Shown here one piece after another: positions 36,039-44,394 of a stretch of DNA of 64,000 bases. This stretch comes from Alicycliphilus denitrificans K601. GTDB lineage: Bacteria > Pseudomonadota > Gammaproteobacteria > Burkholderiales > Burkholderiaceae_C. The notes beneath the pieces are model-generated. The model was not told the DNA's origin. It ran no database searches and saw nothing but the letters and a program-made list of their open reading frames with translations. The stretch spans positions 4,434,501 through 4,498,500 of the forward strand of contig NC_015422.1 of assembly GCF_000204645.1 (NCBI RefSeq). Reading direction: 5' to 3'. The position numbers and the translations under genes were made by a program. Position 1 is the first letter of the stretch, and every line of letters starts with the position of its first letter.

Positions 36039-36464
36039 ATGCGTACAACTCTGTTTTTGATAGCTTTCAGCGCTTGCCTGATAAGCGCTTGTGCCCAAAA
36101 CCATTCAAAACCCGCCTGCCCCACGGCCACGCAGATGGAGCAGCCCGAGCTCGTCGGCCGCTGGCAGGCCGACATGCCGGGCCAGAACGGCCCCATCGTG
36201 CTGGAGCTGGGCCCGCACCCCGAATGGGACGGCACGGTCAAGGGACACATCCTGCGGCCCGGCTCCAGCGCCGTCGTGGTGGGCGACGTGAACCGCGGCG
36301 AGCTGACGCTGGAGGAATCGCGCGACGGCAGGAAGGTGACGGGCAACTGGTTCGGCCAGGTGGTCGAGGGCAGCTGCGCGCGCGAGATCCGCGGCGAATG
36401 GACCGACGAGGCCGACCGCCCCTACGCCTTCACGCTGCGCAAGATCGGGGGCCCCCAGCCATGA
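36039..36464 (+). CDS. Small secreted lipoprotein of unknown function
   Basis: 141 residues. Signal peptide with lipobox LISAC near residue 18 (FSAC at 13 is another possibility), then a soluble domain with WQADMPGQNGPIVLELG and KVTGNWFGQVVEGSC. The pattern suggests a small beta-barrel of the type that reports a chemical modification or binds a ligand, but I do not recognise a family. The gene begins six bases after rep and its stop overlaps the phospholipase start (ATGA), so it is probably coexpressed with the latter. The hydrophobic core of its signal peptide is encoded by a copy of the GATAGC repeat, which is unusual. Confidence 0.7.
   Translation: MRTTLFLIAFSACLISACAQNHSKPACPTATQMEQPELVGRWQADMPGQNGPIVLELGPHPEWDGTVKGHILRPGSSAVVVGDVNRGELTLEESRDGRKVTGNWFGQVVEGSCAREIRGEWTDEADRPYAFTLRKIGGPQP
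36054..36100 (+). repeat. GATAGC repeat copy inside the lipoprotein signal-peptide coding region
   Basis: TTTTTGATAGCTTTCAGCGC at the head, CTTGCCTGATAAGCGCTTG in the palindromic core and CCCAAAACC at the tail match the copy at 25.40 kb closely (GATAGCTTnCAGCGCTTG shared). It encodes the residues FLIAFSACLISACAQ. Confidence 0.65.
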
Positions 36465-37630
36465 CGCGCCCCCTGCCCTTCCCGCTGCGCTGGTGCGCCG
36501 CCCTGCTCGGCGCGGCGCTGCCCCTGGCCAGCCCCGCGCAGCCCGCAGCCCCCGCCGGCGGCGACGCCGGCTGGCGCCAGTGCGCGGCCCTGGCGGACGA
36601 CAGCCAGGCGCGCCTGGCCTGCTTCGACCGGTGGGCAGGCGAGCAGGCTTGGCAGGCGCCCGCGGCCCCGGCCAGCGCGCAGCCGGCCGCCCCCGGCGAC
36701 GCGGCGCCCCCGCCCGTGGACGCCGCGCCGCCCACCACGCACACCGCCGAGGCCGTCCAGGCAGACGGCTGCCGCGACGCGCAGTACGGCACGCTCTCGC
36801 GCTTCTGGGAGCTGGAGGCCGGCAGCGACTGCGGCGCCTTCCGCTTCCGCGGCTACCGGCCCATGACCGTCTCGGTGGTGGGCGCGAGCAACGTGAACCG
36901 GCAGCCCACCTCCGGCAACCCCGAGAACAACGCCGCCAGCCCCATCGACTACCGCCGCACCGAGATGCGCGTGCAGCTGTCGGTGCGCACCAAGCTCGCC
37001 CAGGGCCTGCTCACGCGCGGCGAACCCACGCTGCGCGACTCGCTGTGGTTCGGCTATACGCAGCAGTCGTACTGGCAGCTTTTCAGCCCCGACATCTCGC
37101 GGCCGTTCCGCAACACGGACCACGAGCCCGAGATCATGTACGTGTACCCCACCGACGCCAAGCTGCCCTTCGGCTGGCGCTGGCGCTACAGCGGCATCGG
37201 CCTGGTGCACCAGTCCAACGGCCAGAGCCTGCCGCTGTCGCGCAGCTGGAACCGCGTGTACCTGATGAGCGGCATGGAGCTCGCCGACCGCTGGCGCATC
37301 ACCGGCCGCATCTGGAAGCGCCTGCACGAGAACGCCGCGAACGACGACAACCCCGGCATCAGCAACTACGTGGGCCGCGCCGAACTGGGCCTGGCCTGGA
37401 CCCCCGACCCGGACAACACGCTGTCGCTGACCGCGCGCCACTCGCTGGGCGCCACGGCGCGCGGCTCGGTGCGCCTGGAATGGCTGCAAAGCCTGGGCAC
37501 CAGCTTCGTGGGCCGGCGCACCAACCTGCGCCTGCACACGCAGCTGTTCTCCGGCTACGGCGACAGCCTGATCGACTACAACCGCAGGCGCACCGTGTTC
37601 AGCGTGGGCGTGAGCCTGGTGGATTTCTGA
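36461..37630 (+). CDS. pldA: Outer-membrane phospholipase A (OMPLA)
   Basis: 389 residues. Signal peptide ends ASPAQP; then a proline/alanine-rich linker containing WRQCAALADDSQARLACFD, common in betaproteobacterial PldA. The 12-strand barrel carries the catalytic motif GIGLVHQSNGQS near residue 250 (histidine and serine, with asparagine), followed by SRSWNRVYL. It hydrolyses phospholipids that reach the outer leaflet of the outer membrane and needs calcium and dimerisation. It is translationally coupled to the small lipoprotein upstream, which may be a partner. The C-terminal residue is phenylalanine, as expected for a barrel. Confidence 0.92.
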   Translation: MTRPLPFPLRWCAALLGAALPLASPAQPAAPAGGDAGWRQCAALADDSQARLACFDRWAGEQAWQAPAAPASAQPAAPGDAAPPPVDAAPPTTHTAEAVQADGCRDAQYGTLSRFWELEAGSDCGAFRFRGYRPMTVSVVGASNVNRQPTSGNPENNAASPIDYRRTEMRVQLSVRTKLAQGLLTRGEPTLRDSLWFGYTQQSYWQLFSPDISRPFRNTDHEPEIMYVYPTDAKLPFGWRWRYSGIGLVHQSNGQSLPLSRSWNRVYLMSGMELADRWRITGRIWKRLHENAANDDNPGISNYVGRAELGLAWTPDPDNTLSLTARHSLGATARGSVRLEWLQSLGTSFVGRRTNLRLHTQLFSGYGDSLIDYNRRRTVFSVGVSLVDF

Positions 37631-37642
37631 CCGGGAGGGGGA

Positions 37643-38770
37643 TCAATACCTCCAGTCCTGCGCGTCGAGCACCAGCCGAAAGCCCACGTTGGCACTGGCA
37701 CTGTACGGGTCCTGCCCCTGGCGTGCGCTGACCCGGTAGCCTTCGCAGTACTCCTCGCTGCACAGGAATGAGCCGCCGCGAATGACGCGCTTGGGCGCAT
37801 CGGCGCGCAGGCCCTCGGGATCGAAGGATTCGCCGGGCCCGCGCGGATTGGCCACGTCGCCTTTGCGCGCCTGGCGCGCAAAGGCGTCGTAGCGGTACCA
37901 GTCTGCGACCCACTGCCACGCATTGCCCGCCATGTCGTACAGGCCATAGCCGTTGGGCGCGTAGCTTGCCACGGGGGCGGTGCCCGGCATTACCTTGGCC
38001 GAGGCGACCGGAAACACCTGCGGCTGCGCGCTCCAGGTCCTGGCCATCGGCCGGCCTTCGGGCTCCAGCAGGTGGCCCCACGCGAAGCGCTGCTGGTCGA
38101 GCCCGCCGCGCGCCGCGTACTCCCATTCGGCCTCCGTCGGAAGCCGCTTGCCGGCCCAGCGCGCATAGGCCTGGGCGTCCTCGTAGGACACCTGCACCAC
38201 GGGGTGGTCCTCCTTGCCCCGCAAGTCCGACTGCGGGCCCTGCGGGTGGCGCCAGCTGGCGCCGGGCATGTAGCGCCACCAGCGCATGTAGTCGGCCAGC
38301 GAAACCGGCTGCGACGTGCCCGCGAACACCAGCGCGCCGGGCACCATCGCCCCGGCCGGCGGCCGGGGCGTACCCGGCGGAAGCTGGGCCTGCAGGCTGG
38401 GCCAGTCGGGCACGCGCTCGGCGGTCGTCACGTAGCCCGTGGCCCGGACGAACTGCTCGAACTGGCGATTCGTCACGTGCGTGCGGTCCATCCAGAAACC
38501 CGCCACGCGCACGCCGTGGCCGGGCTTCTCGTTGGGCAAGGCCTTGCTGCTGGTGTTGCCCATCACGAATCGCCCGGCAGGCACCCAGACCATGCCGGCG
38601 GGGCCGCTGCGGCCGTCGCCGACGGTCCCGCCCGCGGGCGCTGTGCGCGCCGCTGCGATCCAGGCCACGGCGGCGCCCGCCAGCGCGAGCGCTGCGGCGG
38701 CCAGGGACAGGGCGATGGCGCGGCGCGGCCCATGAGCGCGCCAGTGCATCGCGGCGGCGAGCTGTGTCAT
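37643..38770 (-). CDS. Formylglycine-generating enzyme (SUMF1/FGE family)
   Basis: 375 residues. A single N-terminal hydrophobic segment (about 20-42) suggests a membrane anchor or export, then the FGE-sulfatase domain: GMVWVPAGRFVMGN, KRLPTEAEWEYAARGG, YDMAGNAWQWVADW, and GGSFLCSEEYCEGYR with both active-site cysteines. FGE oxidises the cysteine in the CxPxR motif of sulfatases to formylglycine. It lies 31 bp downstream of a sulfatase with exactly that motif, so it is most probably the dedicated maturation enzyme. It is convergent with pldA at a 12-bp distance. Confidence 0.9.
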   Translation of the reverse strand: MTQLAAAMHWRAHGPRRAIALSLAAAALALAGAAVAWIAAARTAPAGGTVGDGRSGPAGMVWVPAGRFVMGNTSSKALPNEKPGHGVRVAGFWMDRTHVTNRQFEQFVRATGYVTTAERVPDWPSLQAQLPPGTPRPPAGAMVPGALVFAGTSQPVSLADYMRWWRYMPGASWRHPQGPQSDLRGKEDHPVVQVSYEDAQAYARWAGKRLPTEAEWEYAARGGLDQQRFAWGHLLEPEGRPMARTWSAQPQVFPVASAKVMPGTAPVASYAPNGYGLYDMAGNAWQWVADWYRYDAFARQARKGDVANPRGPGESFDPEGLRADAPKRVIRGGSFLCSEEYCEGYRVSARQGQDPYSASANVGFRLVLDAQDWRY

Positions 38771-38801
38771 CGCTGGCTCCTTTCGTCGGCGCGGCGCCGC
38801 G

Positions 38802-40601
38802 TCATTCCTGGCCCGGGTTGATGATCTGCCGCGGCACGCCCTTGCGCCAGTCGAAGTAGTCGAACAGGTTCTTCGCCAGGTAGTCGTAGTCCCACGCCAT
38901 CACGCTGTTGGCCCGCGCCCAGGCGTCGTAGCGGGCCGCCATGTCAGCCACGCGCTGCGGGTACTTCGCCGCTAGATCCAGGGTTTCGCCGCGGTCGGCA
39001 TCGGTGTCGAACAGCTGCCAACGCGCCTCGCCGTAGGGCTTGGGCAGCCAGGTGATCTTCCAGCGGCCCTGGCGGTACTCCTTGTTGCCGAAGAGTTCGG
39101 AGCCGCGCTCGAAGTCCGCGCCGCGCGCAGCGGCGGCCCGGCCTTGCAGTACCGGCGCGAAGGACACCCCCTTGAGCGGCGCCAGCGACACGCCGTTGCG
39201 CTCGGTGCCGCGATCGGCCCCGGCGATCTGCATAACCGTTGGGAAGATGTCCTCGACGCCGAGAAAGCCGTCGTTGATCGAGCCCGGCTTCGCCACCCCG
39301 GGGCCGCGCACGATCATCGGCGAGAGGGTGCCGCCCTCGGTGCCGATCATCTTGAACAGCTTGAACGGCGACGCGCTCGCGCTCGCCCAGCCCGGCCCCA
39401 CGCCGGCGAACGACAGCGGCGCGCCGAGGTTGGCCTGCGAGGTGTCGAACGTCGCCTTGATCCACTTGCCGTCGGCGTTGCCCGGGTACAGGTCCATGTA
39501 GGCGCCCGAGGGGCCGTTGTCGGAAATGAAAAAGATCAGCGTGTCGTCGTAGGCACCCGTGCGCTTGAGCTCGTCGATGACGCGGCCGATGTTCCAGTCC
39601 ATGTTGTCCACCATGGCTGCATAGACCTCCATGATCCGCTCCTGGCGCTGCCGCTCCGCGGGGTCGAGCTGGCTCCACGGCTGGAACAGCGGGGCGGTCG
39701 GCGACATCCTGGTGCCAGCCGGCACGACGCCCATCTGCAGCATGCGGCGGTACAGCTGCTGCCTCGCGGCGTCATAGCCCTGCGAGAACTTGCCACGGTA
39801 CTTCGCGATGGCATCGGCCGGCGCGTGCAGCGGATCGTGCACGGCCTGGTATGCGAGGTAGCCGAAGAACGGCTTGCCGGCCTGCTGCGCCTCCTTCATG
39901 TACTTGAGGAAGCGGTCCGTGTACAGGTTGGACGAGAACTCGCCCGTGTCGCGCGCGATCGGCTTGTCGTCCTCGGTGAAGCGCGACTTGGGGTTCACGC
40001 CCAGCAGGCCGTTGTCGTCCCAGTGGCTGCCGCCCGGGCCGACCAGGACGTACGAACGCTCGAAGCCGCGCGCCTTCGGCAGTTGCCCGGGCTTGCCCCC
40101 CAGGTGCCACTTGCCCGCCATGAAGGTCGCATAGCCGCGCTCCTTCATCACCTCGGCGATGGTCTTGACGCAGCCGTTCATCGAGCCGATGTAGCTGTCC
40201 GGGTACTTGTCCATCTCCGGCGTGCGGTACTCGCCCATGGACCCCATGCCCGCCACGTGGTTGTCGACGCCGGACAGCAGTTGCGCGCGCGTCGGCGAGC
40301 AGGTTGCATGCACGTGGAAGTTGGTGAAGCGCATGCCCTCGGCCGCCAGGGCCTTGAGCGCTGGGGTCTCGATCACGTCCTGGCCGAAGGGCTCGATGTC
40401 GTTGTATCCGAGGTCGTCAGCCAGGATGATGAGGATGTTGGGCAGCTTGGCGGCGGCGGTGCGCGCCGGCACGCCCGGACCAGCCGCTGCGGCCTGCGTC
40501 GGCAATGCGCCGCGGTCGCCGGCGCAGCCGGCCACCGCGGCCAGGACCGCCGCGAGCGCGGCGGCGTGGGCGGCTTGTCGGAAAAGGAAATGGATCGTCA
40601 T
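38802..40601 (-). CDS. Formylglycine-dependent sulfatase (arylsulfatase type), lipoprotein
   Basis: 599 residues from ATG 40601. A lipobox AVAGC puts a lipid anchor on cysteine 26, so the enzyme is membrane-attached in the periplasm. The alkaline-phosphatase-like fold begins NILIILADDLGYND (calcium-binding aspartates at 62-63) and has CSPTRAQLLSG at 101-111: cysteine 101 is the residue converted to formylglycine. GKWHLGG near 157 and SDNGPSG near 360 complete the site. It cleaves sulfate esters; encoded between FGE and aromatic-ring genes, its substrate is probably an aryl sulfate, though no specificity residue proves this. Confidence 0.92.
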   Translation of the reverse strand: MTIHFLFRQAAHAAALAAVLAAVAGCAGDRGALPTQAAAAGPGVPARTAAAKLPNILIILADDLGYNDIEPFGQDVIETPALKALAAEGMRFTNFHVHATCSPTRAQLLSGVDNHVAGMGSMGEYRTPEMDKYPDSYIGSMNGCVKTIAEVMKERGYATFMAGKWHLGGKPGQLPKARGFERSYVLVGPGGSHWDDNGLLGVNPKSRFTEDDKPIARDTGEFSSNLYTDRFLKYMKEAQQAGKPFFGYLAYQAVHDPLHAPADAIAKYRGKFSQGYDAARQQLYRRMLQMGVVPAGTRMSPTAPLFQPWSQLDPAERQRQERIMEVYAAMVDNMDWNIGRVIDELKRTGAYDDTLIFFISDNGPSGAYMDLYPGNADGKWIKATFDTSQANLGAPLSFAGVGPGWASASASPFKLFKMIGTEGGTLSPMIVRGPGVAKPGSINDGFLGVEDIFPTVMQIAGADRGTERNGVSLAPLKGVSFAPVLQGRAAAARGADFERGSELFGNKEYRQGRWKITWLPKPYGEARWQLFDTDADRGETLDLAAKYPQRVADMAARYDAWARANSVMAWDYDYLAKNLFDYFDWRKGVPRQIINPGQE

Positions 40602-40698
40602 GGTGATTTCTGCGGGTCGGATGGATTGAAGAGTGCGTGGCTGGCCACGCGATGCGGGTCGGCCGCAATCGCGCTTTCTTTGTTCTGCCGCCGCCGGT

Positions 40699-41640
40699 TC
40701 AGCCGGCTTCCACGTTGCGGATGAAGTACTCGGGCACCGGCGGCCCCCACTGGTAAAGGGAGTCCTCGGCCGGGTGGCTGCCGGCAGGCCACTTCGCGCC
40801 CATGGGGATGTAGTCGATGTCCGCCGAATACTCCGCGAACGAGCCCCAGGGGTCGCGCACGTAGTGGAAGAAGTTCGAGCCGAGCACATGGTGACCCGTG
40901 CCCCAGCCTTCGGCGTAGCCGGCTTCGCGCATCTGCTCGCCGCCGCGGCCGACTTCGTCAATGCCGTCCACGTCCCAGGCGCTGTGGTGCCATCCCGGGG
41001 CGCTGCTGGCGGCAAAGGCAACCAGGTGGTGGTCGCTGCCGTGGCGCCCGTGCATGAAGGCCACGGCATCGCCGCCGCGGTCGGACAGGCGCAGGCCGAA
41101 GGCATCGCTCCAAAACCCGAGCGCGCGCTCGATGTCCGGCGTGAACAGCAGCACGTGCGACAGGCGGCGCGGCCGCACCCTGGGCACGGCGCTGCGGTTG
41201 CACATGCCCCGCTCGTTCGGGCCAGCCTGGCGCACGGTACCGTGGACCATCGAGCACGGCGTCATCTTGGGCCCGGCCTTGAGCTGCACGAGATTGCCGT
41301 CCGGATCGAGGAGCCAGCGGCCTTCCGCGCTCAGGTACGGCGTGCCTTGCGGCGCCGCCCTGGCGCCCGCAGCCAGCGCCTGGTCGCAGAGCGCCTCGTA
41401 TTCGTCGCCGTAGCACGACAGCGACAGGTACGCCAGGCGCTTCTTCGGCCCCTGGTGCAGGCGCGCCCAGACATGGGGGGCGGCATGGGCGCGCAATGCA
41501 AGGCCGGCGCCTTCCTCGCTCACATCGAGCCCAAACGCCTCGAAGAAGTGGCGCGCCTGGGCGAGCGACGGGACTTCTAGCGCGAAATGGTCGATGGAGT
41601 GGATGCCGTAACGGGATTCACCGGGCAGGTTCCAGGACAT
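40699..41640 (-). CDS. Extradiol ring-cleavage dioxygenase (vicinal oxygen chelate type)
   Basis: 313 residues with two VOC repeats. The iron ligands of the C-terminal repeat are visible: histidine in RLSHVLLFTPD (162), histidine in GWHHSAWDVD (218/219) and glutamate in GSFAEYSADID (270). It opens catechol-type rings with molecular oxygen next to the hydroxyl pair. The N-terminal repeat starts SIDHFALEVPSLAQA. AAGGAGA precedes ATG 41640. It is encoded between a phenol hydroxylase that would make its catechol and the sulfatase. Similar sequences are annotated as catechol 2,3-dioxygenase or biphenyl-diol dioxygenase; the exact ring is unknown. Confidence 0.88.
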   Translation of the reverse strand: MSWNLPGESRYGIHSIDHFALEVPSLAQARHFFEAFGLDVSEEGAGLALRAHAAPHVWARLHQGPKKRLAYLSLSCYGDEYEALCDQALAAGARAAPQGTPYLSAEGRWLLDPDGNLVQLKAGPKMTPCSMVHGTVRQAGPNERGMCNRSAVPRVRPRRLSHVLLFTPDIERALGFWSDAFGLRLSDRGGDAVAFMHGRHGSDHHLVAFAASSAPGWHHSAWDVDGIDEVGRGGEQMREAGYAEGWGTGHHVLGSNFFHYVRDPWGSFAEYSADIDYIPMGAKWPAGSHPAEDSLYQWGPPVPEYFIRNVEAG

Positions 41641-41669
41641 GACGGGTCTCCTTGACGGGATGCTGCGGT

Positions 41670-43433
41670 TCAGGAGCGAGCCGGCGCGCGCTGGTCGAGG
41701 ATTTGGCTCAGCGCCTGCACGAGCGCATCGCCGCCGGCCTGCGCATCGTCCTGCTGACGCCAGGCCACGTGGCGGTCGGGGCGCACCAGCAATGCGCCCG
41801 ACTCGCCAATGCCGGCCAGATCCGCCCAGCGCGAGTACACGTCCTGCGCGTCGCAGTCCGGGCCGCCGATCGAGACCACCGGCAGCTCGATGCCCAGGGC
41901 CTCGGCCGCGCCCTGCGCCGCCGCCTTCCATGCCCCGCCGCCGACGCCCGTGAGCAGCGTGAACCGGCCCTTGCCGACAAGGTCCAGCGTCGATACCTGC
42001 CGGCGGCCTTGCCGCAGCCACGCGTGCGGCAGGCTGGCCCCGGGTCGGGTGCTGGGGTGGTAGTAGAGCTCGGGGTCGCGCGCCGGCTCGGGCGGTGCGC
42101 TGCCGTCGCCGATGACCGCCGACGACGCGTACACCTGCCCCAGCTCCACGCCGTGGCAGTTGAACTGATAGTTCTGCAGCGCGACCGCGTCGCGCAGCTT
42201 GCGGCGGCGCTCGCGGCCGTGCGCCGTGTTGGAGAACAGCTGGTCCACATTGGCCCAGCCCGCGGCCTCGTCCTGGCCGGGCTCGAAGCCGAGCGCGTCA
42301 GAGATGGGCAGCATGTCGCGCACCGACTGCATGGCCCGGCGCACGACGTTCTCGCCGACAGGCTGGCGCTCGTCGCTGTAGCTGTCGAGCAACCCGTCGC
42401 CGGCCTGCCCCTTGATGACCATGGCCAGCTTCCACGCCAGGTTGAAGCCGTCCTGGACGCATGTGTTGGTGCCCAGGCCGTTGGCCGGCGGATGGCGGTG
42501 CGCGGCATTGCCGGCGATGAAGACGCGGCCCTTGCGCATGGACTTGGCCACGACCTGGTTGATGGTCCACTTGGACGCGGCCTTGATCCTGACCGGGATC
42601 GACGGGTCCCCGATCGTGGCCTGCGCGCGCTCGATCAGCGCCGCCTCGCTGGTGTCGGGCTCGCCCTGGCTGGGGTCGTACATGAACAGCAGCACCCATT
42701 CCGTCCAGGGGCGCACGCAGATCCAGGTGCCCGAGCCGACCCAGTAGTTGTTGCCCGGCTGGGTCATCCAGTACAGGGTGCCCGGGCGGTGCGCGGTGTA
42801 CTGGGTCAGGTCCGCCTCCAGCCACACGTTCATCGCCGCGCCCAGGTTCATCTGGCCTTCGGTCTCGAAGCCCAGCTCCCGCACCACGACGCTGTTGTCG
42901 CCATCGCAGCCGATGGCCCAGTCGGAGACGACTTCGATTTCCTCGCCGCTGATGCGGTCGACCAGCCTGGAGACGACCTTGTCGCCTTCCTGCCGCATGG
43001 CGACCAACTCGGTGCTGAACAGGAACTGCCCGCCGCGCTCGCGCGCGGCGGCCAGCAGGACCGGCTCCATCACGTGCTGCGGCAGGTTGCACATGGAGCT
43101 GGGGCTGGCCAGCTCGTAGTCCACGCGGCGCTCGGGGCCGCTGCCCCAGGCCTGCAGCCGGGCGATCTCGACGCCGGCGAAGCTGGTCGCCCACACGTTG
43201 TTGCTCATCAGCGCCTGAGGCGTGGCGACCTCGTACATGCGATCTTCGATGCCCAGATCGCGAAAGACCTCCATCGTGCGCTGGTTGGTGATGTGCGCGC
43301 GCGGCGAGTTGGCGGTGCCGGGGTAGCGCGTGATGGTCAGCGTCCTGACCCCCTGCGTGGCCAGCAGGCAGGTGGCCGACAGGCCGGCCGGGCCGGCCCC
43401 GACGACGAGCACTGGGATTTCTATGGTGCGCAT
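41670..43433 (-). CDS. FAD-dependent phenol hydroxylase of the TfdB (2,4-dichlorophenol 6-monooxygenase) group
   Basis: 587 residues. FAD site VLVVGAGPAGLSATCLLA (8-25), then SPRAHITNQRTMEVFRDLG, LPQHVMEPVLLAA, IGCDGDNSVVVRELG and GNAAHRHPPANGLGTN with the second FAD contact, all closely resembling TfdB-type single-component hydroxylases, including the C-terminal YYHPSTRPGASLPHAWL and GKGRFTLLTGVGG. The usual GDAAH/GDAVH aspartate is asparagine here. It would hydroxylate a phenol ortho to the hydroxyl with NAD(P)H and oxygen, giving the catechol cleaved by the neighbouring dioxygenase. CGGAGA precedes ATG 43433. Confidence 0.9.
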   Translation of the reverse strand: MRTIEIPVLVVGAGPAGLSATCLLATQGVRTLTITRYPGTANSPRAHITNQRTMEVFRDLGIEDRMYEVATPQALMSNNVWATSFAGVEIARLQAWGSGPERRVDYELASPSSMCNLPQHVMEPVLLAAARERGGQFLFSTELVAMRQEGDKVVSRLVDRISGEEIEVVSDWAIGCDGDNSVVVRELGFETEGQMNLGAAMNVWLEADLTQYTAHRPGTLYWMTQPGNNYWVGSGTWICVRPWTEWVLLFMYDPSQGEPDTSEAALIERAQATIGDPSIPVRIKAASKWTINQVVAKSMRKGRVFIAGNAAHRHPPANGLGTNTCVQDGFNLAWKLAMVIKGQAGDGLLDSYSDERQPVGENVVRRAMQSVRDMLPISDALGFEPGQDEAAGWANVDQLFSNTAHGRERRRKLRDAVALQNYQFNCHGVELGQVYASSAVIGDGSAPPEPARDPELYYHPSTRPGASLPHAWLRQGRRQVSTLDLVGKGRFTLLTGVGGGAWKAAAQGAAEALGIELPVVSIGGPDCDAQDVYSRWADLAGIGESGALLVRPDRHVAWRQQDDAQAGGDALVQALSQILDQRAPARS

Positions 43434-43472
43434 GGTGTGTCTCCGTGGATGTGCGTTGGCATGGATGCAGGC

Positions 43473-44321
43473 TCAGCGCTGCTCGTCCCTGATGGGGTTG
43501 CGCAGCAGGCCGATGCGCTCGATCTCGACCTCGACCACGTCGCCGTGCTTCATGAACCGCTTGGGCGTGCGCCCGAACCCCACGCCGGCCGGCGTGCCCG
43601 AGAAAATGATGTCGCCGGCCTGCAGGGTGATGGCCTCGCTGACGGTGGCGATGACGGTGGCGACGTCGAACAGCATGTCGCCAGTGTTGGCCGACTGCAC
43701 GACCTCGCCGTTGAGCCGGGTCTCGAGCTTCAGGCCCTTGCCCCCCGGCGGCAGTTCGTCGGAGGTGACCACGTAGGGGCCCCAGGTGCCGGTGCCGTCG
43801 AAGTTCTTGCCCACCGTCCATTGCGGCGACTTGAACTGGTACTCGCGCACGGATATCTCGTTGCCGGGAGCGTAGCCGAACACGCAATCGAGCGCCTTGT
43901 CCTTCGGGATGTGGCGGCCACCCTTGCCAAGCACCACGACCATCTCGCCCTCCCAGTCCAGGGTCTCGCTGGCCCGCGGCCGCTCCACCGCCGCGCCGTG
44001 CGCGCCCAGGCTCGTCGCAGCGCGCAGGAACAGCGTCGGGTAGTCCGGCTGCTCGTACGGGCTTTCCTTGGTGTGGTCGGCGTAGTTCAAGCCGACGCAG
44101 ATCACCTTGGGGGGCTCTGCCGCGGGGGGCAGGAAGGTGACGTCCGCCGGATCGGCGAAGCGCTGGCTCGCGGCCGCGCGCTGGCGCAGGCCAGCGATAT
44201 CCAGCCCCTGGCGCAGCAGCGCGCCCAGGTCGGCGCCGCCGGTATCGATGACGGCCAGGCCGCGTTCGGTCAGCACGCCGACGCGGCGCTGGCCGTCAAG
44301 CAGGAAGGAGGCGATTTTCAT
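43473..44321 (-). CDS. Fumarylacetoacetate hydrolase (FAH) family protein
   Basis: 282 residues. The FAH fold is shown by KVICVGLNYADHTKE (about 76), DWEGEMVVVLGKGGRHI with metal-binding glutamate (about 126), GYAPGNEISVREYQ, and GDIIFSGTPAGVGFGR near 250. Members hydrolyse C-C bonds in ring-fission products, hydrate 2-hydroxypentadienoates or decarboxylate oxaloacetate. In an operon with an extradiol dioxygenase it most likely processes the 2-hydroxymuconate-type product. Only a weak AGAAAG ribosome site precedes ATG 44321. The porin gene lies 73 bp upstream. Confidence 0.9.
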   Translation of the reverse strand: MKIASFLLDGQRRVGVLTERGLAVIDTGGADLGALLRQGLDIAGLRQRAAASQRFADPADVTFLPPAAEPPKVICVGLNYADHTKESPYEQPDYPTLFLRAATSLGAHGAAVERPRASETLDWEGEMVVVLGKGGRHIPKDKALDCVFGYAPGNEISVREYQFKSPQWTVGKNFDGTGTWGPYVVTSDELPPGGKGLKLETRLNGEVVQSANTGDMLFDVATVIATVSEAITLQAGDIIFSGTPAGVGFGRTPKRFMKHGDVVEVEIERIGLLRNPIRDEQR

Positions 44322-44394
44322 AGCAGTCTTTCTACGTCGAAGAAGGGGTTGCGGGGGATGGGGGTTTTCTGTTTCTCACCAGCGTGCACATGCA

